Positions 1-6,037 of a stretch of DNA of 6,500 nt are shown piece after piece (the first letter of the stretch is position 1; each line of letters starts with the position of its first letter). The stretch comes from Nanobdellota archaeon (GTDB lineage: Archaea > Nanobdellota > Nanobdellia > Woesearchaeales > GW2011-AR15), in NCBI GenBank assembly GCA_013335235.1, contig JAAXVZ010000041.1, positions 1 through 6,500 on the forward strand, read 5' to 3'. Made by a program: the position numbers and the translations under genes. Under the pieces are notes generated by a model. It was not told the DNA's origin and made no database searches. It worked only from the letters and a program-made list of their open reading frames with translations.

Positions 1-764
1 AGCACTTCATCGGCGTAGATAAAGACACCCTTGTGATTGCAATCTCCCAATCTGGAGAGACAATGGATGTCATAGAGGCATTAAAGTACGCAAAGAAGAA
101 CAATGCAAAGATCGTGTCGATTGTAAATGTACCATATTCCACTGTGCAGAGGATGTCTGAAGCCTCTTTGAATATTGTTGCAGGGCAGGAGATTTGCGTT
201 GCAGCTACAAAGTCCTTTGTCAACCAAGTGACACTGATGCTGGCGATATGCCAGGAATTCGGGTTCAAGATAAACCTGGAAAACCTGCCAGAGAAGATTG
301 CCCAGATACTCAGTTCAAAAGACCAGATAGAATCAATTGCAAAAGACATATACAAGAAGCAAGACCTTTATGTCCTTGGGCGCGGGCTATCATACCCTGT
401 CGCAAGAGAGATCGCGCTTAAGATAAAAGAGATATCCTACATCCACGCAGAAGGGATGATGGGTGGGGAGTTGAAGCATGGCACAATCGCCTTGATAGAG
501 AAGGACACTCCAGTCATCTCCCTTATCAGCGGAAAGGATTATGCAATGGTCTCTAGCACAAAGGAAGTGGAAGCGCGTGGCGCGAAAGTGATACGGATAA
601 CCAATGAGCTTGAAGGCGAGATCAAAGTCAACACAGACAATGACGGAAAATTCGGCATCCTGGCTGCGATAGTCGGACAATTGCTTACATACTATATCGC
701 ACTGAAGAAAGGGCTGCCGATAGACAAGCCAAGGAACCTAGAAAAATCCGTGACTGTAAAATAA
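1..764 (+). CDS. glmS: Glutamine-fructose-6-phosphate aminotransferase (glucosamine-6-phosphate synthase), C-terminal isomerase half, 5' partial
   Basis: GlmS makes glucosamine-6-phosphate from fructose-6-phosphate and glutamine, the first committed step to UDP-GlcNAc in the cytoplasm. The frame is open from the left edge (first full codon at base 3), giving 253 visible residues. Two SIS domains are seen. The first carries the sugar-phosphate motif SQSGET (residues 15-20) and AGQEICVAATKSF (60-72). The second begins near LYVLGRG (122-128) and continues through KIKEISYIHAE and GELKHG. Residues matching E. coli GlmS Lys485, Glu488, His504 and Lys603 are all present (K140, E143, H159, K248), with the same spacing between the Glu and the His, and the C-terminus PRNLEKSVTVK is typical. 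The isomerase site therefore looks intact. The N-terminal glutaminase domain with its catalytic cysteine would lie left of the window and cannot be confirmed. The GTG at 33 is an internal valine, not a start. The next gene is convergent. Confidence 0.95.
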   Translation, partial: HFIGVDKDTLVIAISQSGETMDVIEALKYAKKNNAKIVSIVNVPYSTVQRMSEASLNIVAGQEICVAATKSFVNQVTLMLAICQEFGFKINLENLPEKIAQILSSKDQIESIAKDIYKKQDLYVLGRGLSYPVAREIALKIKEISYIHAEGMMGGELKHGTIALIEKDTPVISLISGKDYAMVSSTKEVEARGAKVIRITNELEGEIKVNTDNDGKFGILAAIVGQLLTYYIALKKGLPIDKPRNLEKSVTVK

Positions 765-855
765 TGAAAATGCCCTATAATGGGCTATACTCATTAACAT
801 TCGTAATAATCAAGCTTGCTATATCCCTGCACTAAAATACCAGGCACGTTTAATA

Positions 856-881
856 GATTTTGAATCTAAAGATTCAAAATC
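856..881. repeat. Perfect 11-bp inverted repeat with 4-nt loop in the convergent glmS/GT2 gap; possible terminator
   Basis: The left arm GATTTTGAATC (856-866) and right arm GATTCAAAATC (871-881) are exact reverse complements around a TAAA loop. The hairpin lies between the 3' ends of two convergent genes, where a terminator for both would be expected. On the + strand no T-run follows it. On the - strand a short T-run (bases 883-887 read as TTTTT) comes just before the stem, so it is not a classical bacterial terminator. Archaeal termination depends mainly on T-rich tracts, so the terminator role is inference; the inverted repeat itself is directly visible. The rest of the 765-914 gap shows no gene or RNA that I can recognise. 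Confidence 0.8.
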
Positions 882-914
882 GAAAAAGATAGTATTCTGC
901 CTGTTTGAAATAAC

Positions 915-1622
915 TCAGTCTACCCTATCCCATGATTCCGCCCCTTTTTTTTTGAAGAGGAGTTGGGCAGCTACGCTTTTCACTGCAAGATAAGATAGCC
1001 CGAGGTATCCAAGCTTCCTGTACCTCCTAGGTGATTCAAGCACAAAAAAACCAGGCAAAGAGACTATTTTTCCCTGTTTTCTCAGTTTTCTGAAAAGCTC
1101 AGAATCTTCTGCATGAATCAGTTCTTCATTATATCCTCCAACTTCAAAAAAAGAGGATTTTCTAACAATCTGGCACTGCCCCCTGCCAAATGGGATAGGT
1201 GTTAGAAGGCTCAGCCTGACCAGGCGGTTAAGAAAGTAATGAAAAATCACATCTTTCCATATGCGCTCTTCTGGAAATACCTCAACATCCGGGGTCCCTC
1301 CTACAACTCTTTTGTCTTTGAAGACAGATGCAACCTTAGTTAGAAATGGACCTGGTTTTTCAAGCCTAGTGTCTGCATCACAGAATATAAGTATGTCTCC
1401 CTTTGCTGCCTTTGCACCAAGGTTCCTGTTCTTTGCTATTGTCTGGGATTCTCGGCTGTTTAACACAACTTTTGCCCCTAAAGAACGTGAAATTTGGCCT
1501 GTTTTGTCTGTGCTCCCGCCATCTGCTACGATTATTTCAATGCTGTCTATAGAATCGAACTGGGATATTGCCCTAGAAATACGCTTTTCTTCATTTAGTG
1601 CGGGGATTATGACTGAGATCAT
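915..1622 (-). CDS. Family 2 glycosyltransferase (GT-A fold, probably membrane-associated)
   Basis: This is a 235-residue GT2 enzyme expected to transfer a sugar from a nucleotide-activated donor to an unidentified acceptor on the cytoplasmic side of the membrane. Family motifs run in order: N-terminal MISVIIPALNEE (1-12), nucleotide-binding VADGGSTD (32-39), AKNRNLGAKAAKGD (63-76), the metal-binding DxD as CDAD (81-84), an acceptor-side GRGQCQIVRKSSF (146-158), and the GGYNE...AEDSEL block (162-176) holding the usual catalytic acid pair E172-D173. A late ESPRRYRKLGY (196-206) matches small GT2 proteins. There is no clear transmembrane helix; residues 206-225 are only mildly hydrophobic. The ATG at 1622 is chosen because it opens directly on the first GT2 beta strand and has AAGGT three bases upstream. 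An earlier in-frame start at 1712 would add 30 atypical residues and run into the divergent gene. Substrate cannot be told from sequence. Confidence 0.9.
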   Translation of the reverse strand: MISVIIPALNEEKRISRAISQFDSIDSIEIIVADGGSTDKTGQISRSLGAKVVLNSRESQTIAKNRNLGAKAAKGDILIFCDADTRLEKPGPFLTKVASVFKDKRVVGGTPDVEVFPEERIWKDVIFHYFLNRLVRLSLLTPIPFGRGQCQIVRKSSFFEVGGYNEELIHAEDSELFRKLRKQGKIVSLPGFFVLESPRRYRKLGYLGLSYLAVKSVAAQLLFKKKGAESWDRVD

Positions 1623-1625
1623 ATT

Positions 1626-1630
1626 ACCTT
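1626..1630 (-). promoter_or_regulatory. Shine-Dalgarno-like site deciding the GT2 start
   Basis: Read on the - strand this is AAGGT, three bases before the ATG at 1622. It favours that start over the in-frame one 90 bases upstream, and implies a transcript with a 5' leader rather than a leaderless one. Confidence 0.55.
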
Positions 1631-1643
1631 GATTTTTTTCCAG

Positions 1644-1651
1644 TTTATATA
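1644..1651. promoter_or_regulatory. TATA-like box TTTATATA in the divergent promoter
   Basis: TTTATATA (TATATAAA on the - strand) resembles the archaeal TATA element bound by TBP. Taking the usual 25-27 bp from box centre to transcription start, it would start + strand transcription near 1674, leaving about 25 nt of leader before the NFACT start. Used on the - strand it would start near 1621, making the GT2 transcript essentially leaderless. Assignment is by position and sequence only. Confidence 0.4.
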
Positions 1652-1669
1652 GCTGATTGCAGTTAAGTA

Positions 1670-1679
1670 TTAATATTAA
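1670..1679. promoter_or_regulatory. Palindromic TATA-like element TTAATATTAA in the divergent promoter
   Basis: This perfect 10-bp AT-only palindrome sits 20-29 bp before the NFACT ATG (1699), the right place for a TATA box of a leaderless transcript. On the - strand it would start GT2 transcription near 1648, giving a 26-nt leader that contains the AAGGT site. That is the most consistent assignment for GT2. It could instead be an operator for a dimeric regulator; nothing in the window decides this. Confidence 0.4.
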
Positions 1680-1698
1680 GCTTGGATTTATTATCCAT

Positions 1699-2721
1699 AT
1701 GGAAAAGGACATTTCAGCACTTGAGCTGCATTATCTTGCTAAAGAACTAAGCGCCCTGAAGAACGGAAGGGTAAACAAGATATATCAATCAGAGACTGCA
1801 ACATATATCCAGATTAACGTATCTAATGAAGGCAAGAAGTTCCTCAAGATTATCCTGCCCGGGAAGGTGTATATGGCAGAGACAAAAGAGGAACTGGAAG
1901 AGAGCGGCAAATTCGCTCTTGCCTTAAGGAAGCATATCGAAAACGCTAAGATACTGAAAGTCAATCAGATAGAATTTGAAAGGATCCTAGAGATCCAGGT
2001 TGAGGCTAAAGGTTGCCCCTTATCATTGTATTTTGAGCTATTCAAGCCAGGTAATATAATATTGTGCAACTCAGAGAATAGGATAATTATGGCCAGGGAT
2101 TATCATGCATTTGGATCAAGGATGATTCGACCTAATATAGATTACAAATATCCGACAAGGCCTGTAAACCTCATTGAAATTGAAGAAAGGGCTTTTGCAG
2201 AGATAATGGATAAAAGCAACAAAGACAGCATAGTAATCACGCTAGCTGTTGATTTGGGGTTGGGAGGCCTCTATGCTGAAGAAGCTTGCCTAAGGGCAGG
2301 CATAGGCAAAAGCTCAAAAAAGCTGACAGAAGACGAAAAGAGACAGCTATTCATCTCATGTAAGGAACTATGCGACATCGCTCCAAAACCCACTGTATAC
2401 AGAGAAGATGGCACAATAAGGCATGCAACACCATTTGAGCTTATAAGCCTAGCACAGCTGGAAAAAATATATGTCCCAAGCTTTAGTGCAGGGATTGGTA
2501 TGCTGCCAGATATAATCATTCCACAGAACATGAGCGACAAGGAACGGTTACGCCTGGAATCCATATATAACAGCCAATTAAGGCAGATAGAGGAATTTGA
2601 AAGCGCAAGTATAGACTATCAATTGAAAGGAGAGAAGATATATAGCAATTATATGGAGATAGATTCGTCCTTGAAAACAAGAGAGAAAAAACATGGAAGA
2701 TTTTCCGTTGAGGTAGAATGA
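1699..2721 (+). CDS. NFACT-N domain protein (Rqc2/RqcH/FbpA family), short form lacking the NFACT-R domain
   Basis: NFACT proteins bind the 60S/50S ribosomal subunit with a peptidyl-tRNA in ribosome quality control; bacterial RqcH and eukaryotic Rqc2 recruit tRNA to add C-terminal tails. This 340-residue protein shows the NFACT-N signature: ALELHYLAKELSALKNGRVNKIYQ near residues 7-30, KFALALRKHIENAKI (71-85), LYFELFKPGNIILC (110-123), then the helix-hairpin-helix LAVDLGLGGLYAEEACLRAG (182-201) and a coiled-coil start (about 281-325). It stops there. Full-length archaeal relatives usually run past 600 residues with a long coiled coil and NFACT-R. The following gene begins in the ATGA overlap, so no detached C-terminus follows. 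The family's D-R pair appears as E94-R95. The start is the ATG at 1699, where family homology begins; no strong ribosome site precedes it, so it may be leaderless. Family assignment is firm; retained activity is uncertain. Confidence 0.85.
   Translation: MEKDISALELHYLAKELSALKNGRVNKIYQSETATYIQINVSNEGKKFLKIILPGKVYMAETKEELEESGKFALALRKHIENAKILKVNQIEFERILEIQVEAKGCPLSLYFELFKPGNIILCNSENRIIMARDYHAFGSRMIRPNIDYKYPTRPVNLIEIEERAFAEIMDKSNKDSIVITLAVDLGLGGLYAEEACLRAGIGKSSKKLTEDEKRQLFISCKELCDIAPKPTVYREDGTIRHATPFELISLAQLEKIYVPSFSAGIGMLPDIIIPQNMSDKERLRLESIYNSQLRQIEEFESASIDYQLKGEKIYSNYMEIDSSLKTREKKHGRFSVEVE
2710..2714 (+). promoter_or_regulatory. Shine-Dalgarno site inside the NFACT 3' end
   Basis: GAGGT sits three bases before the ATG at 2718, within the last codons of the NFACT gene. 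It supports translation of the GT-C gene from the same transcript, coupled through the ATGA overlap. Confidence 0.6.
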
Positions 2722-4202
2722 AACCACAGCATTTAATCCTGGCCGGAATTTTCCTTCTTAGCGTAATAGTAAGGACGATGGCTGCAGCTTCATCTGAATA
2801 TTTCACCTCAGATACATCCTATTCTGCACTTAGGCAGATTGAGCACATAGCTGAGACTGGCCGTCCGCTCATAAATGACAGCCTAAGCTATGGCGGACGA
2901 ATACATATCCTTATGCCTGCCTATTATTATCTCCTGAGCGCAACAACCCTGGTTTTTCCAGGGATCCTTGCCATGAAGCTGGTAGCTAATCTCCTGGCAT
3001 CAACAATAATCATAGCCACATATCTTCTGGCATACAAGCTATCAAAAAATAATAATGTTGCGCTGGCATGCGCCTTTCTGTCCAGCATAATACCCCTATA
3101 TATTGCAGAGACAATAAATGATATAGATGCAATAGCAATCGTACTTCCCGGCAGCATATTCATTCTTTACCTTTTCCTCAGTCTTGAAGACAATAATAGG
3201 GTACTCTTCACCCTGGTACCTCTTTCACTAATTGTAATATTGACCTCTGCCTCATCCCTAATTGTGCTGTTTTGCCTGCTCGCATTCATAGTGATATGCT
3301 ATCTTGAAAACATACCTATAAAGAGAGTGCAGAAAGAATTCATTTTCTTCTTTTTCTTCTTTTTCTTTTGGAGTATATTCCTTATATACAAGTACGCATT
3401 CCAGATACTGGGATTCTCGCTGATTTGGCAGAACACGCCTTCTGCAATAATGGATACATATTTTAAGAATATAGATCTTGCACAGTCTGCCAGTAGTATC
3501 GGACCGCTTCTTCTGCTGTTTGGGCTCAGTACAATATTCACTTACCTGTTTAGGAAGAAATCAAAGAATGCGTATGCCATGATAAGCCTATTTTTCATAT
3601 CTATCTCTATGTTCTGGCTCCGTCTGGTAAATGCGGAGCTTGGAATCGTTTTCATCGCAGAGTCTACAATATTGCTTTTTGCAATATTCATAATGGATTT
3701 ATATGAATATATAATTAAAACAAAACTTGAAAGACACTCTGTGCTCATATTGATAGGGATATTCCTCCTGGCGGTTGGGTGGCCGCTGTCTGCATCCGCC
3801 CAGTCCGTCCTTGACTCACTGGCAGATGCGCCAACAGAAAAAGAGATATCCGCATTTGTCTGGATAAAGAACACTCTTCCAGAAGATGCGGTCATAATGT
3901 CGCCTGCGACAAGCGGGAACCTTATCACCTATTTTAGCAGCAGGAAGAATATCATAGACAGAGATTTCCTAATGGTCACTGATGTAGACAGGAGATATGA
4001 GGACGTGACAAAATTCTACAACGTTAAGATAAAAGTAGAGGCCATCAGCATCCTTGAAAAATATGGCTCAGAATATGTGATAGCGACAAATGAAAGGGAA
4101 AAAGAGATAGTAGATTCAAATATATGCATGATAAAACTTTTTGAATCCTCTGTCAATGTGTACCAACTAAATACATCTTTATGTAGCCTGAAGAGAATAT
4201 GA
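2718..4202 (+). CDS. Polytopic GT-C-fold membrane protein, STT3/PMT-like glycosyltransferase candidate
   Basis: A 494-residue integral membrane protein with about 11-12 hydrophobic helices (first at 5-22, last near 341-360) and a C-terminal soluble domain (about 361-494), the layout of GT-C enzymes that use polyprenyl-linked sugars on the outer face. The first outer loop reads FTSDTSYSALRQIEHIAETG (29-48); D32 and R39 sit like the conserved first-loop Asp and Arg of STT3-type enzymes. NIDLAQSAS (251-259) lies where STT3 has its TIxE loop, a loose match. The C-terminal domain begins EISAFVWIKNTLPEDA (376-391), as in STT3-like proteins, but there is no WWDYG motif, so it is not a canonical oligosaccharyltransferase. 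Eight consecutive Phe (210-217) occur in one helix. The ATG overlaps the NFACT stop as ATGA, and GAGGT (2710-2714) is a good ribosome site. Donor and acceptor are unknown. Confidence 0.75.
   Translation: MKPQHLILAGIFLLSVIVRTMAAASSEYFTSDTSYSALRQIEHIAETGRPLINDSLSYGGRIHILMPAYYYLLSATTLVFPGILAMKLVANLLASTIIIATYLLAYKLSKNNNVALACAFLSSIIPLYIAETINDIDAIAIVLPGSIFILYLFLSLEDNNRVLFTLVPLSLIVILTSASSLIVLFCLLAFIVICYLENIPIKRVQKEFIFFFFFFFFWSIFLIYKYAFQILGFSLIWQNTPSAIMDTYFKNIDLAQSASSIGPLLLLFGLSTIFTYLFRKKSKNAYAMISLFFISISMFWLRLVNAELGIVFIAESTILLFAIFIMDLYEYIIKTKLERHSVLILIGIFLLAVGWPLSASAQSVLDSLADAPTEKEISAFVWIKNTLPEDAVIMSPATSGNLITYFSSRKNIIDRDFLMVTDVDRRYEDVTKFYNVKIKVEAISILEKYGSEYVIATNEREKEIVDSNICMIKLFESSVNVYQLNTSLCSLKRI
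3343..3369 (+). repeat. 27-nt pure pyrimidine tract with an in-frame 9-nt repeat encoding poly-Phe
   Basis: All 27 bases are T or C. Two exact copies of TTCTTCTTT (3345-3353 and 3354-3362) are followed by a partial third (TTC TTT), encoding Phe 210-217 of the first GT-C protein. The unit is nine bases, so gain or loss of a copy keeps the reading frame. Slippage in the T5 runs would not. Confidence 0.85.
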
Positions 4203-5587
4203 AAACAAGAAGGTTGCTTGAACTGTTGACCGTTCTCCTATTCTGTGCTATACTGCTCTATGGGTTTCAGATAGTCCGGCTCACAAAAAGCCCATACCTT
4301 CCGACCTATTATCAATATGAAAATTTGGAGCATATATCCTACGGGAACGATTCCGGCTACATGCCTGATATCCAGAGAGACATGCCTACGAATCTTCTGG
4401 ACATAATTATGTCAAAAATAGGGAACACCCAACTACTTGTCAGGCTGCTCCCTCCTTTAATCGGGCTTATAAATATAATGCTGCTATTTTTTATCGTCTC
4501 TCGTTTTGCAAAAGAAAGCGATACGAAGATATATCTTCTCTCTGTCCTGCTCTCGCCGGTTTTCCTGTATTACCATGTGACATACAACAATTATAGTTTA
4601 GGCCTGACGTTTGCATTAGCCGGTGCCTATCTTCTGATGTCATCGCTGCATCTTCTTGCAATGATATCCCTGATACTTTCATTTCTTGTATCTCCAGATA
4701 GTTACATAACTATATTCATAATAATAATAATGTTATATTCTCAATACAATTCTAAAAAAAACATAATTATGGCTTCCATGCTTCTTCTGCTTGCGATTGC
4801 TATCGCCTCTGTTTCAGGACTTGCTTCATTCAGACCGCCTTCTGTGCATTATGCTCTGAAAACAACAATATTCGATCTTGGTGCATTGCCGGGGTTCGGG
4901 ATATTCCACATACTCCTGTCTGGGATCGGCATCATAAGGTCGTGGAGAGAAAAAGAACACCACATCCTGAATTATATAATCTTTCTTATACTTGCAATAA
5001 TGGCATCTATCAATAAAAGCTATATGATCTATCTTGATATCATCTTATGTTATTTCTGCGGATATGCAATCGCTTATTTCATTAACAGCCAGTGGGAAAG
5101 CAGCCTGTTAAGGACATATGTGACAACGCTTATTATGTGCGGCATATTGTTTTCTGGAGCCTCTTTCCTGACCTATTTGTCAAGAAGCGACCCAAACGAT
5201 AAAGAGATGACGGGATTGCGTTGGCTATCGATGCAGGAGGGTGGTGGGAACATCCTTACACATTATACTTATGGCGGACTGATACGGGTCATTGCAAAAA
5301 AAACACCTTATATCGACACCAACTATGTTGACTCATCGCGTGATAAGCTTAAGCTATATGAGACTAATCGCATATTCGGGTCGCGTGATATGAAGGAAGT
5401 CATTTCTTTTCTTGAAAAGAACAATATAAGATATATAATGATAACAGAGGAGATGAAACATGGCCTTGTCTGGACAAAAGACGAGGATGGCATGCTCCTC
5501 CTGCTGCAGAACACAATACGCTTCGCCAAGGTATATGATTATCTAGGCACGGAGATCTATTTATTTATACCTATTGCCACAAGATAA
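4199..5587 (+). CDS. Polytopic GT-C-like membrane protein, diverged paralogue of the preceding gene
   Basis: A 462-residue membrane protein with one N-terminal helix (6-26), about 8-10 further helices (82-327) and a C-terminal soluble domain (about 331-462). That domain matches the upstream protein's: EMTGLRWLSM, ILTHYTYGGLIRVIAKKTPYID and EVISFLEKNNIRYIMITEE correspond to EISAFVWIKN, IMSPATSGNLITYFSSRKNIID and EAISILEKYGSEYVIATNE. The first loop also aligns through LEHI (43-46) with IEHI, but the positions matching the first protein's D32 and R39 are L34 and E41, so the usual catalytic Asp seems lost. It may be an inactive partner of the upstream protein, or an enzyme with a different active site. 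The ATG overlaps the upstream stop (ATGA), implying coupled translation. Its last 31 bp overlap the 3' end of the convergent gene. Function beyond GT-C-like is not recognisable. Confidence 0.7.
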   Translation: MKTRRLLELLTVLLFCAILLYGFQIVRLTKSPYLPTYYQYENLEHISYGNDSGYMPDIQRDMPTNLLDIIMSKIGNTQLLVRLLPPLIGLINIMLLFFIVSRFAKESDTKIYLLSVLLSPVFLYYHVTYNNYSLGLTFALAGAYLLMSSLHLLAMISLILSFLVSPDSYITIFIIIIMLYSQYNSKKNIIMASMLLLLAIAIASVSGLASFRPPSVHYALKTTIFDLGALPGFGIFHILLSGIGIIRSWREKEHHILNYIIFLILAIMASINKSYMIYLDIILCYFCGYAIAYFINSQWESSLLRTYVTTLIMCGILFSGASFLTYLSRSDPNDKEMTGLRWLSMQEGGGNILTHYTYGGLIRVIAKKTPYIDTNYVDSSRDKLKLYETNRIFGSRDMKEVISFLEKNNIRYIMITEEMKHGLVWTKDEDGMLLLLQNTIRFAKVYDYLGTEIYLFIPIATR

Positions 5588-6015
5588 AGCACCCATATGA
5601 CTAAAGAATAGCCAACTAATGGCAGCCACCCGAAAAGCAGGAAAGGTGACATGGAAAGCATGAGCAGCCTCAAGCAGTATACTAATGGCTTCCTAAGTAT
5701 CATGCCTAATAGGATGCTTAATATGAAAACTATAACTGTTCCCAAGAAAAGGTAAAAGAAGAACAGAGATATGCTGATTCCTGCAGAATAGTTGACTGCT
5801 GCCGCAATATCGACTTTAGCCTTAAGCACATAATGATAATATGCTGACTTAGATATGCCCAGGATAAACGTGCTGAGTCCGGCTACGATAGAGGATAACA
5901 GCAATACGGTCAGGTAATTGCCAAGTATCGTGTCAAGGCTTTTTGTCTCGAGCTTGGACAGGCCTGTTTTTGGGTTTTTTAGGAAATCCCAAAAATATGC
6001 AATCTTCTGGAACAT
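5557..6015 (-). CDS. Small polytopic membrane protein, Yip1-domain-like
   Basis: This protein has 152 residues. A short amphipathic N-terminus containing YFWDFLKNPK (7-16) is followed by about five hydrophobic segments (roughly 33-53, 77-93, 94-107, 113-130, 132-150) and a charged tail NK. A cytosolic lead with a conserved-looking F..nP, then a compact helical bundle ending in a helix after LPLVGYS, resembles prokaryotic Yip1-domain proteins; their function is poorly defined, but they often sit near envelope genes. The resemblance is by layout rather than a diagnostic motif. The ATG at 6015 is preferred; an in-frame TTG at 6024 would add three residues. It starts 22 nt after the stop of the upstream GT2 gene, so the two are probably co-transcribed. 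Its 3' end overlaps the convergent GT-C gene by 31 bp, leaving no room for a terminator between them. Confidence 0.6.
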   Translation of the reverse strand: MFQKIAYFWDFLKNPKTGLSKLETKSLDTILGNYLTVLLLSSIVAGLSTFILGISKSAYYHYVLKAKVDIAAAVNYSAGISISLFFFYLFLGTVIVFILSILLGMILRKPLVYCLRLLMLSMSPFLLFGWLPLVGYSLVIWVLYLVAIGINK

Positions 6016-6037
6016 GAATCTCAAGAAAAGCTATCTG

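Noticed and set aside
772..785. GCCC-TATAAT-GGGC hairpin just after the glmS stop
   Set aside because: Only four base pairs and no following T-run; likely chance. TATAAT is in the loop but no gene follows on the + strand.
765..914. Small RNA, tRNA or C/D-box RNA in the convergent gap
   Set aside because: No cloverleaf and no paired box C and box D sequences were seen on either strand; only the inverted repeat stands out.
1657..1698. A longer N-terminus for the NFACT protein from an ATG at 1657
   Set aside because: Family homology begins at the 1699 ATG. The upstream stretch overlaps both candidate promoter boxes or their start sites.
1623..1712. A longer N-terminus for the GT2 protein from an in-frame start at 1712
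   Set aside because: The added residues do not look like any GT2 leader, they would overlap the start of the divergent NFACT gene, and the ATG at 1622 has its own ribosome site.
2947..2963. CCCTGG-TTTTT-CCAGGG hairpin inside the first GT-C gene
   Set aside because: It lies within well-supported coding sequence (LVFPG) with no nearby gene end. A similar T5-loop hairpin at 3668-3688 suggests these arise by chance from T-rich hydrophobic codons.
3668..3688. AATATTGC-TTTTT-GCAATATT hairpin inside the first GT-C gene
   Set aside because: Mid-gene, AT-rich, short perfect stem; no sign of an attenuator or separate RNA.
2718..4202. Canonical AglB/STT3 oligosaccharyltransferase
   Set aside because: The WWDYG-type catalytic motif is not present and the soluble C-terminal domain is much smaller than in AglB, so only STT3-like or GT-C is claimed.
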